The position numbers and the translations under genes were made by a program. A stretch of 64,000 bases of DNA, taken from Novosphingobium terrae. Its GTDB lineage: Bacteria; Pseudomonadota; Alphaproteobacteria; Sphingomonadales; Sphingomonadaceae. The DNA lies in assembly GCF_017163935.1 (NCBI RefSeq), contig NZ_JABVZR010000002.1:1860001-1924000 (forward strand), written 5' to 3'. The notes beneath the pieces are model-generated. The model searched no databases, was not told where the DNA came from, and saw only the letters and a program-made list of their open reading frames with translations. Position 1 is the first letter of the stretch. The number at the start of each line of letters is the position of its first letter. This document shows positions 17,877 through 26,862 of the stretch, piece by piece.

Positions 17877-18505
17877 TGCCTCCTCCCATCCGCGTCCTGA
17901 TTGTCGATGACCATCCGATGGTGCGTGACGGGATCGCTGCGCTGCTCGGGCGACAGCCTGACATGGAGGCCATCGGCGAAGCCTGCAATGGCATCGAGGC
18001 CGTGGAGAAATTTCGTGAACTGTCGCCCGATCTGACGCTGATGGATGTGCAGATGCCGGGGATGGGCGGGGTCGAGGCCATTGCGGAGATACGCCGCCTC
18101 TCCCCCGATGCCCGCGTTCTGGTGCTGACCACCTATCCTGGCGATGCGAATGCGGCGCGCGCCATAAGGGCTGGCGCCGCGGGCTATCTTCTCAAGAATG
18201 CCATTCGGGGCGAGCTGACGGATGCGATCCGTTCGGTTCATGCTGGCCGCCGCGCCCTATCGGCAGACATTGCGCATGAAATTGCCACGCATGCTCTGGA
18301 TATGGCGCTCACCGAACGCGACATCGAGGTGCTTCGGTTGGTTGCCGACGGCCATGCCAACAAGGAAATTGCCTGGCGGTTGAACCTGTCGACCGATACG
18401 ATCAAGGCGCAGCTGAAGACGATCTTCGAAAAGCTTGGCGTTCATGATCGCACCCATGCCGTCACCGTCGCGGCGCGGCGCGGCTATATCAATCCTTTCT
18501 TGTGA
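17876..18505 (+). CDS. NarL/FixJ-type two-component response regulator
   Basis: Encodes 209 residues from the third of three nearby ATGs (17864, 17873, 17876); GGAG at 17866-17869 best fits the last. The receiver domain has the acidic pair in LIVDDHPMVRDG, phosphoacceptor Asp57 in LTLMDVQMPG and Lys in YLLKNAIRG. The C-terminal LuxR-type helix-turn-helix reads LTERDIEVLRLVADGHANK followed by EIAWRLNLSTDTIKAQL. It overlaps the kinase stop, so the pair is translationally coupled. It probably regulates the operon at 11124-14736 and is intact although its kinase gene carries a stop. Confidence 0.95.
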   Translation: MPPPIRVLIVDDHPMVRDGIAALLGRQPDMEAIGEACNGIEAVEKFRELSPDLTLMDVQMPGMGGVEAIAEIRRLSPDARVLVLTTYPGDANAARAIRAGAAGYLLKNAIRGELTDAIRSVHAGRRALSADIAHEIATHALDMALTERDIEVLRLVADGHANKEIAWRLNLSTDTIKAQLKTIFEKLGVHDRTHAVTVAARRGYINPFL

Positions 18506-18570
18506 CAGGCTGCCGGGGGAAGGTCGTTCCAGAGCTTGAAGGGCAGCCCTATCGGACGCAGGCTGGAAGA

Positions 18571-18601
18571 CCTTGCCCCTACCGTTTCGATAGGGGCAAG
18601 G
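18571..18601. terminator. Bidirectional terminator hairpin
   Basis: An 11-bp perfect stem, CCTTGCCCCTA (18571-18581) and TAGGGGCAAGG (18591-18601), with a 9-nt loop, followed by CTTCCGTCTTTT. It sits between the convergent response-regulator and GH3 genes. Confidence 0.8.
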
Positions 18602-18622
18602 CTTCCGTCTTTTACCAGCGCC

Positions 18623-20839
18623 TTAGCGCTTCTTTTCGGCACCGCCCGGATGCCAATCCACCGGGAGGGTCTGTTCGGGCAGCACGATCGTGCTGCTCTC
18701 GCCCGGTTCGGTCGCGGATTGTGCAAGGCTGATGGTGTAGCTGCCCGCCGCGATCCGCCAGCGATGGTTTGCCTCATCCCAGCGCGCCAGCAGGCGCGGA
18801 TCGATGGCCACGCTGACCTCCCGGCTCTGCCCGGGTTCCAGCGTCACCTTCTGCCAGCCGCCAAGCCGCTTGGGGGCTTCCCATCCGGCAGCCGGAGCCG
18901 CCGCGACATAGATTTGCGGCACGGCGGCGCCCCGTCGCTGCCCTGTGTTGGTCACCCGGACATGCGCGATCACGCCCGCGCCTTCGCGCGCAACCTGCAA
19001 TCCGGAGGCGGTGAAGCTGGTATAGGACAGGCCGTGGCCGAAGGGGAAGGCCGGTTTCAGCCCCTTGGCCTCGAACCATTTGTACCCGACCGTGGCGCCC
19101 TCGGTGTAGGTGACATCGCCGCCATGCGGGGCCTCGTGGTGAGGCAGCTGCCCAAGATCCGCCGGAAAGGTCACCGGCAAATGGCCTGAGGGGTTGGCCA
19201 CGCCGAACAGCAGGTTGGCGATGGCCTCGCCCCCGGCGGTGCCCGGATACCACGCCTCAAGGATCGCGCCGACCTGATCGCGCCATGGGGTCAGGACCGG
19301 CCCGCCGCTTTCCAGAACCACCACGGTTTTGGGCTGCGCTGCGGCCACGGATTGGATCAGCGCATCCTGATCTCCATCCAGCGTGAGGTTGACGTCAAAG
19401 CCCTCGCCCGCCCATTGCGTGCCGAACACCAGCGCGACATCGCTGCTTTTGGCAAGGGCGGCGGCCTGAGCCGGGTCGGTTCCGTCAGCGAAGTGGATCG
19501 TGGCATTGGGCGCCAGCTTCCGGATCGCCTCAAGCGGGGAGGAGGGATCGTAAATGACCGGCCCCGGCCAGGAGGTCGGCGTCAGGCCGGGCACGGCATT
19601 GCCGCCGCGCGGATAGACCGCGGAGGACCCGCCCCCGGCCAGCACGCCCTTGTCCGCATGGCCGCCGATGATGGCAATGGAGCGGATGTTCGGCCCCAGC
19701 GGCAGCAGGCTGTGCCTGTTCTGCAGCAGCACCGCGCCGGCCTCGGCATCGGCGCGGGTGACTTGGGCATGGGCGGCATAGTCGATGGTGGCGGATTGGT
19801 CGCTGGTCGGCTTGTCGAGCAGGCCGTTGGCCACCATGGCGCGCACAACCCGCCGCGCCATCTGCGTCAGGCGCGCCTCGCTGACCTGACCGGCAGCGAC
19901 GGCCTTCTTCAGCGGCTCTGCGAAATAGGGCGCATCGTCGAAGGGATAGCCCGATTCCTGATCGAGCCCTGCTTGCGCGGCCTGCACTGTGGAATGGGTC
20001 GCCCCCCAGTCGCTCATGACAAAGCCCGGCCATTTCCAGTCATGGCGCAGCACCTGAGTGAGCAGGAAAGGGTTCTCGCAGGCGCGGACGCCATCGACCT
20101 TGTTGTAAGAGCACATCACCGAGCCGGGCGCCCCATGCTCGATGCCAAACTGGAAGGCCAGCAGGTCTGACATGCGTGCCGCGCTATGATCGATCAGCAC
20201 ATTGCTGGTGCCGTTGCGCTCGGTCTCCTGATCGTTGAGCGCGTAATGCTTGATCGTGGCGATCACGCCGTTCGACTGGATACCGGCGATCTGCTCGCCG
20301 ACCATGACGCCTGCCAGCAGCGGGTCCTCGCCGCCATATTCGAAGCCCCGCCCATTGCGCGGCTCACGCAGGAGATCGACTCCGCCCGCGAGCATCACAT
20401 TGAAGCCCGAGCGTTTGGCCTCGTCTCCGATCATCGCGCCGCCCTTGCGGGCCATGTCCGGGTCCCAGCTGGCGGCCGTGGCGATCCCGGCGGGCAGCGA
20501 GCTGCGCAGGCGCTTCTCCTTTGCGGCGCCCTGCGTCGCCACCCCCACGCCCGCATCGGTCTGCCACTGCGGCGGGATGCCCAGCCTTGGAATGCCCGGC
20601 ACGAAGCCTGCTGATCCATCCAGCGCCAGCGGCGGGCGCGCATAATGGTTGCGGCTGGCATCATCGGTGCCGAACAGGCCGAAGACCAGCGTGAGCTTTT
20701 CGTCCCGCGTCATCTTCGCGATCAGCGCATCCGTCCGCGCGTCCACGGGGGATTGCGGAGTGGCCGTTTGTGCGGACAGGCTTGAGGAAAGGCCACTCGC
20801 CAGAAGCATGGCCGCGGCAGGCAGGATCGACTTCACCAT
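18623..20839 (-). CDS. Glycoside hydrolase family 3, beta-glucosidase-like
   Basis: Encodes 738 residues; the start at MVKSILPAAAMLLASG has GGAG just upstream and yields a clean signal peptide ending SLSAQ, so the in-frame extension to 21049 is rejected. The (beta/alpha)8 domain contains KHYALNDQE and the nucleophile Asp277 in GFVMSDWGAT. An alpha/beta sandwich domain and a C-terminal fibronectin III-like domain (VRVTNTGQRRGAAVPQIYV) complete the usual three-domain GH3 layout. Likely a periplasmic or secreted beta-glucosidase or xylosidase/arabinosidase. With the GH127 gene upstream on the same strand it forms a small plant-polysaccharide unit. Confidence 0.93.
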   Translation of the reverse strand: MVKSILPAAAMLLASGLSSSLSAQTATPQSPVDARTDALIAKMTRDEKLTLVFGLFGTDDASRNHYARPPLALDGSAGFVPGIPRLGIPPQWQTDAGVGVATQGAAKEKRLRSSLPAGIATAASWDPDMARKGGAMIGDEAKRSGFNVMLAGGVDLLREPRNGRGFEYGGEDPLLAGVMVGEQIAGIQSNGVIATIKHYALNDQETERNGTSNVLIDHSAARMSDLLAFQFGIEHGAPGSVMCSYNKVDGVRACENPFLLTQVLRHDWKWPGFVMSDWGATHSTVQAAQAGLDQESGYPFDDAPYFAEPLKKAVAAGQVSEARLTQMARRVVRAMVANGLLDKPTSDQSATIDYAAHAQVTRADAEAGAVLLQNRHSLLPLGPNIRSIAIIGGHADKGVLAGGGSSAVYPRGGNAVPGLTPTSWPGPVIYDPSSPLEAIRKLAPNATIHFADGTDPAQAAALAKSSDVALVFGTQWAGEGFDVNLTLDGDQDALIQSVAAAQPKTVVVLESGGPVLTPWRDQVGAILEAWYPGTAGGEAIANLLFGVANPSGHLPVTFPADLGQLPHHEAPHGGDVTYTEGATVGYKWFEAKGLKPAFPFGHGLSYTSFTASGLQVAREGAGVIAHVRVTNTGQRRGAAVPQIYVAAAPAAGWEAPKRLGGWQKVTLEPGQSREVSVAIDPRLLARWDEANHRWRIAAGSYTISLAQSATEPGESSTIVLPEQTLPVDWHPGGAEKKR

Positions 20840-20883
20840 TTTTTCTCCGATTGGCTTCAGGCTTTTGTCGTCGCATCGTTTTA

Positions 20884-20912
20884 TGCGAAAAACCGGTTCC
20901 CACTTTTTCGCA
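20884..20912. repeat. Extragenic palindrome (REP-like)
   Basis: TGCGAAAAA (20884-20892) and TTTTTCGCA (20904-20912) form a perfect 9-bp inverted repeat around CCGGTTCCCAC, flanked by GCATCG and CGATGC further out. The outline (GTGCGAAAAAGTGGGAACCGG on the other strand, split) resembles short dispersed palindromes I recall from sphingomonad and rhizobial genomes. It lies between two co-oriented glycosidase genes. Confidence 0.5.
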
Positions 20913-20957
20913 CGATGCTTAGGGCCCGGCAGGATTGACGTGGACGGGGTGCGGCGC

Positions 20958-22793
20958 TCAGGCCGCGTCGAGGATGCTGCGTTGGTAGAGGCGCGAGGGT
21001 TCTCCGCCCAAAGCGAAATAGGGCTTGAACACCGCCTTGCCGGTGGCATCGTTCAGCAGCCATTCGGTGGCGCCGGGGGCGGCTTGCCGCAGCTGCAGCA
21101 GATCGCGCTGATGATGGAGGGCAAAGCGGTCGCCCGTCGCGAAGAGGGCGAGCGGGCCCTGAACCAGTGCGACGCGGTCCGCATGATGGGCATCGACGGC
21201 TTCCAGACGCAGAGGGAGATCGAAGCGCAGGTCAACCTTGTCGCCGCTCTGCCATGTGCGCGTGATGGTCAGAAAGCGGCCAGCGGTGGCCTCGGTGACA
21301 TCCCGTCCATTCACGGCCACTTGCGTCCCGGGCCCGGCCCAGGCCGGAATGCGCAGCCGCAGCGCCATCGCCACCGGGCGCGGCGCCTCGATATGCAGCG
21401 CCATGCTGGGCTCCAATGGGTAATTGCCTTGCTGGGTCAGCGTCAGCAGCGGTTCGCCATGCCTGCGCCAGACCGCCCGGGAGGGGGTGTAGAGATTGAC
21501 GAAAAGCCCCTTGTCGTCACGCAGATAGGCGCTGATGCCATAGTCCGCCGTGAGTTGCCCGATCGATCCCGCGCAACAGGGGCAACTCGATTCATAGTAA
21601 GATTTGGCGCCGATATCGTTATAATCGGCGTAATATTGGCCGATGCCATCGGATCGCAGGGGAAGCAGGCCAAGCGCGGCATTGTAGAACAGCTTCTCCA
21701 TGCCATCGCCATAGCGGCTGTCCTGCGTGACGCGCATCAGAGCGCGCGCCACCTTGAAATGGCCGTAAGTGCCGCAGGGTGCTTCAAAGGTGCGATGCGT
21801 GCTGCTCAGGCTGGCGCCGAGGCCGCCCGAACCGGCTTCTATGAAGCTTTCGTCAGGGCCCCAGCCGCCGGTGGCAAAGCTCTGCGCGATGACGAAAGCC
21901 ATGCCGTTGCGCGCTGCGGCCAACAGGGCAGGATCATGCTCATGGAGGTAGCCGCGCATGGCCGAGGCCAACGCATTGACATGGCTGTAGGCGTGACGGC
22001 CCGCCAGCACATTGCGCCCGGCGGCCAGCGGATCGAGGTAGCTTTCCCGCAGCAGATAGGCTGGCGCCATGGTGCGGAAGCGATCCCCGGCGCCCGCCTT
22101 GGCGGCAAGATAGAGATTTTCGGCCAGCGTGTAGGTTTCGTCCCAGCCGAAGGCGACATTGGGCCTGGCGTTCACCTGGGTTTCGGCGCGGTCCAGCGCC
22201 TTGCCCGGCAGATAGGGCAGCACGGCCTGCGTGGTGGGGTCGATCAACTGCAGGGCCTGCCGATTGCCGGTGAAGCGGAAGGCATCGATCAGGCCGATCA
22301 TCAGCTTGTCGTAAGTATAGGCCGGAATGGGATAATTGGCATAGAATTTGGGTGAGATGGTGGGCGCATAGGCGGCAACCAGCCGCTCCACCTTCTGGCG
22401 CGCGCGCTGATCGCCGGTCACCGCATGGCCGCGCGCCAGCGCCGACAGATACTGGCCGAAGCTGTGGCCGGGGATATAGCCGGTCAAATTGCCCGGCGGG
22501 TTGAAGGAGGGATCGGGATCATACCAGCCGCCCAGTGCGGGGCCGGGGGTCGGGAGTCCGACGGCAGCGCGGAAGGGGCGCAGCAGCGCATCGTCACTCA
22601 TGTTGATCACGGCGTCGAGGGTTTGGTCCGCCTGCTGACGCGCCCTGCCATCGAGCAGGGTGACATCGCCATAGTCCGGCTCATCGAGCATTGTGGCGCC
22701 TTGCGCGGGCATTGAGGCGCCCCCGGGATTTGTCAGAGTAGAACTGGCCATCGCCGCCGCCCCGGCAAGCACGCCACGCCTGTCGATGTCCAC
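20958..22793 (-). CDS. Glycoside hydrolase family 127 (DUF1680), beta-L-arabinofuranosidase-like
   Basis: Encodes 611 residues from a GTG at 22793. GGAGG lies 7 nt before that codon, and the product starts with a compact Tat-type signal DIDRRGVLAGAAAMASS; an in-frame ATG at 22808 adds five residues but overlaps the ribosome binding site. The (alpha/alpha)6 catalytic domain carries EAPCGTYG (~337) and YYESSCPCCAGS (~399-410), consistent with the Zn-bound catalytic cysteine cluster of GH127. C-terminal beta domains follow. The likely role is release of L-arabinofuranose from plant glycans. It is followed by the GH3 gene on the same strand. Confidence 0.88.
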   Translation of the reverse strand: MDIDRRGVLAGAAAMASSTLTNPGGASMPAQGATMLDEPDYGDVTLLDGRARQQADQTLDAVINMSDDALLRPFRAAVGLPTPGPALGGWYDPDPSFNPPGNLTGYIPGHSFGQYLSALARGHAVTGDQRARQKVERLVAAYAPTISPKFYANYPIPAYTYDKLMIGLIDAFRFTGNRQALQLIDPTTQAVLPYLPGKALDRAETQVNARPNVAFGWDETYTLAENLYLAAKAGAGDRFRTMAPAYLLRESYLDPLAAGRNVLAGRHAYSHVNALASAMRGYLHEHDPALLAAARNGMAFVIAQSFATGGWGPDESFIEAGSGGLGASLSSTHRTFEAPCGTYGHFKVARALMRVTQDSRYGDGMEKLFYNAALGLLPLRSDGIGQYYADYNDIGAKSYYESSCPCCAGSIGQLTADYGISAYLRDDKGLFVNLYTPSRAVWRRHGEPLLTLTQQGNYPLEPSMALHIEAPRPVAMALRLRIPAWAGPGTQVAVNGRDVTEATAGRFLTITRTWQSGDKVDLRFDLPLRLEAVDAHHADRVALVQGPLALFATGDRFALHHQRDLLQLRQAAPGATEWLLNDATGKAVFKPYFALGGEPSRLYQRSILDAA

Positions 22794-23103
22794 GCTGCAT
22801 CCTCCCATTTCCGGAGCGGCTGGGGCTGATCCCGTCGCTCACTGAGCTTTTCTTCTTATATCATTGAAAATTGAAACGAAAAATCTTCGAATCAATTTGA
22901 GGAGAGGGTTTCCCTTTCCCTGTGTCCGCAATCTACGGGCCGAATTCAAAAATTCAATTTTGTTTTTAATTAAAGCCTCCCATCCACCGCGAAGGTCGGG
23001 TGAAAAATTGTCCGACAAGAAGGGGCGCCGCAGGACATCATCAGGAGGCTGAAAATCTCAAGGCGGCAGCGGATGATGGTGCTGGGCTGGCGTTCCAGCC
23101 GAT
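22794..23103. other. AT-rich intergenic region upstream of the GH127 gene
   Basis: About 310 bp, clearly more AT-rich than the surroundings around 22850-22980, so it probably contains the promoter of the GH127-GH3 unit. I see no convincing operator, and no palindrome of the AGAAA-N4-TTTCT type found further on. Confidence 0.4.
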
Positions 23104-23622
23104 CTATCGTGGAACCTGCGCGCCAAATGCAGCATATCTCAACTGCTGATAGGCCTCGATGAGCTGGTCGAGATCGAAGCTGCGGTTTCTTCCACTCGGA
23201 TTGGGCAGGACCCACGCCTTCGCCCCCGCAATCATCGCTGCCTGCGCGCCCCACGCCACCGATCGCTGGCCGGAAAGCCCGGCGAAAGCAGGCTTGCCCA
23301 GAAAAGCAACGAAGGCCGGAGCATGCCGCGCCACCTTGCGCTGAAACTCACCCGCTGCGGCGCGATATTCCTCCGGATCGAGCTGATCCTCCCGCGCCGT
23401 GACCCGCTCGACCACAGTCGTCAGGCCGCAGCCGTGATGCAGGATCGTATGGCTGTCCTGAGGGGCGATCTGATGCGGGGTGAAGCCGGAGAGATGCATC
23501 ACCCGCCAGAACCGATTGCCCCGCCCCGCGAAATGATGCCCGGTTGCCGCCGCCAGCAAACCCGGATTGATCCCGCAGAACAGCACCTTCAGCTTCGGCC
23601 CGATCACATCGGGCAGGCTCAT
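23104..23622 (-). CDS. mug: G/U mismatch-specific DNA glycosylase Mug
   Basis: Encodes 172 residues from MSLPDVIGPKLKVLFCGI; this start aligns with the E. coli Mug N-terminus, while the longer frame adds an unrelated 16 residues. Motif A FCGINPGLLAAATGHHF and motif B LPNPSGRNRSF are the uracil/thymine-DNA glycosylase signatures. It excises U or ethenocytosine from mispairs in base-excision repair. It lies 91 nt after fbp on the same strand and may be cotranscribed by position only. Confidence 0.94.
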   Translation of the reverse strand: MSLPDVIGPKLKVLFCGINPGLLAAATGHHFAGRGNRFWRVMHLSGFTPHQIAPQDSHTILHHGCGLTTVVERVTAREDQLDPEEYRAAAGEFQRKVARHAPAFVAFLGKPAFAGLSGQRSVAWGAQAAMIAGAKAWVLPNPSGRNRSFDLDQLIEAYQQLRYAAFGAQVPR

Positions 23623-23712
23623 GGACAGATCATCGCGACGGCCATCAGCAAGAAGGCATTCTCCACCCACCGAGGGCTTGTCCGCGCAAGCCCTCGACCA
23701 GACGCATCCATG

Positions 23713-24753
23713 TTACCCCGGGATCAGGGCGGACTTTGCGCTCTCCGCCGTGGCGGCGGCAACCTCGGCCCGGTCGCCCAGCACCACGCCCACGCGCTGA
23801 TGCAGCCCATGCGGCACCAGATCGAGGATGCGGGTTTCACCATCTGTGGCCGCGCCCCCGGCCTGTTCGATCAGGAAGGCCATGGGGTTGGCCTCATACA
23901 TCAGGCGCAGGCGCGCCTTGCCCGGCTTGCGCGCATCCGCCGGATAGAGAAACACGCCGCCGCGCTTCAGGATACGGTGGACATCGGCCACCATCGATCC
24001 GGTCCAGCGCATGTTGTAATCCTCGCCCAGCGGACCCTCGGACCCGGCCACGCGCTGCTCGACATACTGCGCCACATGGTCCGACCACTGGCGGCGGTTG
24101 GAGGCGTTGATGGCGAATTCGCGCTTGCCCTGCGGCATCTGCATCGGCCCGTCGGTCATGCGCCAGGCGCCCACTTCGCGGTCCAGCGTGAACTCATAGA
24201 CGCCCGTGCCCAGCGTCAGCACCAGCAGCGCCTGCGGGCCATAGATGGCATAGCCCGCCGCCACCTGCGTGGTGCCCGGCTGCAGGAAGTCCTCCTCGGT
24301 CACCTGCCGCCCGGCGACCTCATGCGGCGCCTTGAGCACCGAGAAGATCGTGCCCACCGACAGGTCGACATCGATGTTGCTCGACCCGTCGATGGGATCG
24401 AACATCAGCAGATATTCGCCCTTGGGATAGCGGTTGGGGATGAGGTGGATCGTCTCCATCTCTTCGGAAGCCATCGCCGCCAGATGGCCGCCCCACTCAT
24501 TGGCGTCGAGCAGCAGCTCGTTGGCGATGACGTCCAGCTTCTTCTGGACCTCGCCCTGAACGTTTTCCTGGCCCAGGCTGCCCAGAACCTCGCCCAGCGC
24601 GCCCTTGGAAATGGCATGGCTGATCGTCTTGCAGGCGCGCGCCACGGTTTCGATCAGCAGGCGCAGCTCACCGGGGAGCACATTCTGCTCGCGTTGCTGC
24701 TCGATCAGGAAGCGGGTCAGGGTTGGATGGCGAGGCGCTGGGGAAAGGGTCAT
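23713..24753 (-). CDS. fbp: Fructose-1,6-bisphosphatase class 1
   Basis: A 346-residue cytosolic enzyme converting fructose-1,6-bisphosphate to fructose-6-phosphate. The metal and substrate sites are visible as [13 protein letters not shown] and [20 protein letters not shown]; later [18 protein letters not shown] and the conserved [11 protein letters not shown] are present. The gene follows lacI and sdhL on this strand. In an organism that uses the Entner-Doudoroff pathway, Fbp is needed to move PTS-derived fructose-1,6-bisphosphate back to hexose-6-phosphates, which explains its link to the fructose regulator. Confidence 0.97.
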   Translation of the reverse strand: MTLSPAPRHPTLTRFLIEQQREQNVLPGELRLLIETVARACKTISHAISKGALGEVLGSLGQENVQGEVQKKLDVIANELLLDANEWGGHLAAMASEEMETIHLIPNRYPKGEYLLMFDPIDGSSNIDVDLSVGTIFSVLKAPHEVAGRQVTEEDFLQPGTTQVAAGYAIYGPQALLVLTLGTGVYEFTLDREVGAWRMTDGPMQMPQGKREFAINASNRRQWSDHVAQYVEQRVAGSEGPLGEDYNMRWTGSMVADVHRILKRGGVFLYPADARKPGKARLRLMYEANPMAFLIEQAGGAATDGETRILDLVPHGLHQRVGVVLGDRAEVAAATAESAKSALIPG

Positions 24754-24813
24754 GCGGAAGCCTTTTTTCGGGGAGAGGGGCGGTGTGGCTTACGGTTATA
24801 GGGGGCTAATGTT

Positions 24814-25656
24814 TCACAATGCCAGCTTGGCGGCAACCGCTTCACCATGGGCCAAAGCCGCAGCAGCGCGAATTTGCTCGGGCCAGGGCCTTGTGCCGGT
24901 GTACAGCACGAATTGCTCCACCGCCTGAAGCACGATCACCTCCGCGCCGGAGATGATGGTCTTGCCCGCGGCCTGCGCGGCCTTGAGGAAAGGCGTGTCG
25001 GCGGGCTGGGCCACCACGTCGAAGGCGGTCTGGCAGGCCTCGATCCAGTCCTGCGGAAAGGCCAGATCGGCGCTGTTGGCGCCTTCCATGCCCAGCGGGG
25101 TGACGTTGATCAGCAAGGGGGCGGGGTTGGCGGGCAGATCGGCGCTCCATGCATAGCCATAGGCCTGCGCCAGCGCCTTGCCGCGCGCCTCATTGCGGGC
25201 CACGATGGTGCCCTGCGCAAAGCCCAGCCCGTGCAGCGCGGCGGCCACCGCCTTGGCCATGCCGCCGCTGCCGCGCAGCACGAAGGGCGTGACCGGATCG
25301 ATGGCGCGGCGCTCCAGCAGGTCGCGCACGGCGATGTAATCGGTGTTGTAGCCGGTCAGCACGCCGCCATCGTTGACGATGGTGTTCACGCTCTCGATCA
25401 CGGCGGCGGAGGGCTCCAGCGCATCGATCAGCGGGATCACATCCTCCTTGAAGGGCATGGAGATCGCGCAGCCGCGAATGGAGAGCGCGCGAATGCCGCC
25501 GATCGCCGCGGGCAGATCCTTGGTGGAGAAGGATTTGTAGACGAAATCCAGCCCCAGCGCCTCATAGAGCGCATTGTGCAGCCGCGATCCGGCATTGCCG
25601 GGCCGGGCCGAGAGCGACATGCAGAGCTGGGTGTCGCGACCGATGGGCGGTTTCAT
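24814..25656 (-). CDS. Shikimate 5-dehydrogenase-like protein (HI0607/SdhL type)
   Basis: A 280-residue protein whose opening DTQLCMSLSARPGNAGS, the RGCAISMPFKE segment, ESVNTIVND, RGSGGMAKAV (dinucleotide site) and ISGAEVIVLQAVEQFVLYT match the shikimate-dehydrogenase-like group typified by Haemophilus HI0607 rather than canonical AroE. Members have weak shikimate activity and no settled role. Its start overlaps the LacI-family stop (ATGA), so it is translationally coupled to a sugar regulator and precedes fbp, an odd place for an aromatic-pathway enzyme. Confidence 0.9.
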   Translation of the reverse strand: MKPPIGRDTQLCMSLSARPGNAGSRLHNALYEALGLDFVYKSFSTKDLPAAIGGIRALSIRGCAISMPFKEDVIPLIDALEPSAAVIESVNTIVNDGGVLTGYNTDYIAVRDLLERRAIDPVTPFVLRGSGGMAKAVAAALHGLGFAQGTIVARNEARGKALAQAYGYAWSADLPANPAPLLINVTPLGMEGANSADLAFPQDWIEACQTAFDVVAQPADTPFLKAAQAAGKTIISGAEVIVLQAVEQFVLYTGTRPWPEQIRAAAALAHGEAVAAKLAL

Positions 25657-26705
25657 GGCTGTGTTTCCTTGAGAGGCTGTGAAGGGCGATGCTGTTGAAC
25701 TTTAAGCGTTGAGCCGCCGGAGATCAGGCGCCCGGCCAGCACCACCTTGCGGGCGGGAAGGTCGGGATGCTCCAGCCGGTCGAGCAGCATGGTCATGGCC
25801 GTGCGCCCGATTTCCGCCACAGGCTGCTCGATCACCGACAGGCCGTCGCCCACGAATTCCATCCAGTCTTCGTGATCGAAGCCGGTCAGGGCCAGATCGC
25901 GCGGCACCTCCAGCCCGGCCAGACGCACGGCGCGCAACACCGCCATCAGCATCACGCCATTGCTGGCGACCAGCGCCTGCGGGCGCTCCTGCCGGGCCAG
26001 CAGGGCGCCGACGCTGCGGGCCGTCTCGTCGGAGCCGTGAGGCACGGTGATCGCCTCGGCCTGCAGCCCCAGGCGCTGGGCGGCCTGCTCGAAACCGGCG
26101 CGGCGTTCGGCGCCGGTGCTGCTGGCGGCGCCGAACAGACCGGCGATGCGGGTAAAGCCGCGTTCATGCAGATGCGCGACCAGCCGGGCGGCCATGGCTT
26201 CATTGTCCAGCACCACGCTGTCATGCGCCATGCCCCTTGCGGTGCGGTCGATCAGGACCATCGGAAAATCGGGGGCGGCGCGCGTTGCATGGTCCAGCCC
26301 GGCGCGGGTGGGCGCCAGAATGACGCCCGCCACGCGCTCTTCCTGCATCAGCTCCAGATACATCGCTTCCTTGGCCGGATCTTCGTCCGTGTTGCAGAAG
26401 ATGACGCGCTGGCCATGCGAATAGGCGATGTCCTCCACCACCCGCGACACGGCGGTGAAGAAGGGGTTGCGGATATCGGCCACGATCAACCCGATGGTGT
26501 TGGTATGGCGTGAACGCAGGCGGCGCGCGGCCAGATTGGGGCGATAGCCCACGGCCTTGACGGCAGCCTGCACCCGCTCATGCAGATCGGCGGCCACCGT
26601 GCGGCCCGAGAGCACGCGCGAGACCGTTGCGGGCGAGACCTGCGCGAGTCGCGCCACGTCCTTGATGCCGACCTTGGTGTTGTCGCCTTTCACGCTGACA
26701 GCCAT
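25653..26705 (-). CDS. LacI-family regulator of the fructose operon
   Basis: Encodes 350 residues from MAVSVKGDNTKVGIKDVARL; an upstream in-frame ATG at 26732 would add nine residues. The N-terminal helix-turn-helix (VGIKDVARLAQVSPATVSRV) and hinge (RPNLAARRLRS) are standard, followed by a periplasmic-binding-protein-like effector domain. It is divergent from fruB and should repress the PTS genes through the perfect palindrome at 26805-26818. A second weaker AAACGTTT palindrome sits just before its own start codon, suggesting autoregulation. Fructose-1-phosphate is the likely inducer by analogy with FruR/Cra. It is closely similar in the N-terminal half to the LacI protein at 38987-39949. Confidence 0.93.
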   Translation of the reverse strand: MAVSVKGDNTKVGIKDVARLAQVSPATVSRVLSGRTVAADLHERVQAAVKAVGYRPNLAARRLRSRHTNTIGLIVADIRNPFFTAVSRVVEDIAYSHGQRVIFCNTDEDPAKEAMYLELMQEERVAGVILAPTRAGLDHATRAAPDFPMVLIDRTARGMAHDSVVLDNEAMAARLVAHLHERGFTRIAGLFGAASSTGAERRAGFEQAAQRLGLQAEAITVPHGSDETARSVGALLARQERPQALVASNGVMLMAVLRAVRLAGLEVPRDLALTGFDHEDWMEFVGDGLSVIEQPVAEIGRTAMTMLLDRLEHPDLPARKVVLAGRLISGGSTLKVQQHRPSQPLKETQP

Positions 26706-26720
26706 GGGAAACGTTTTCTC
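26706..26720. promoter_or_regulatory. LacI-type operator half-conserved, at the lacI start
   Basis: GGGAAACGTTTTCTC, with an AAACGTTT core at 26709-26716, lies immediately upstream of the lacI start codon at 26705, between ribosome binding site and ATG. It is one of the family of AGAAA-N4-TTTCT-like sites in this block and is positioned for autorepression. Confidence 0.5.
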
Positions 26721-26790
26721 CTCATCCCGCATATTCTCTGTGCTCTTGGCCGTGAGATTGCCCGATAATCATCCTCTTCCGCAAGAGGCC

Positions 26791-26820
26791 TTGACAAATT
26801 TTTGAGAAAACGTTTTCTAA
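26791..26820 (+). promoter_or_regulatory. fruB promoter with LacI-family operator
   Basis: TTGACA (26791-26796) and a -10-like TTCTAA (26815-26820) are spaced 18 bp. The perfect palindrome AGAAAACGTTTTCT (26805-26818) covers the spacer and -10, as expected for a repressor operator. It is in the divergent region between the LacI gene and fruB. Confidence 0.75.
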
Positions 26821-26862
26821 AGGGCAGGCGACGACACAAATCGCCCCGGAGAGGTTCGAGAT

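Noticed and set aside
23104..23670. Longer start for mug at 23670
   Set aside because: The 16 extra residues do not resemble Mug, while MSLPDVIGPKL aligns with the known N-terminus.
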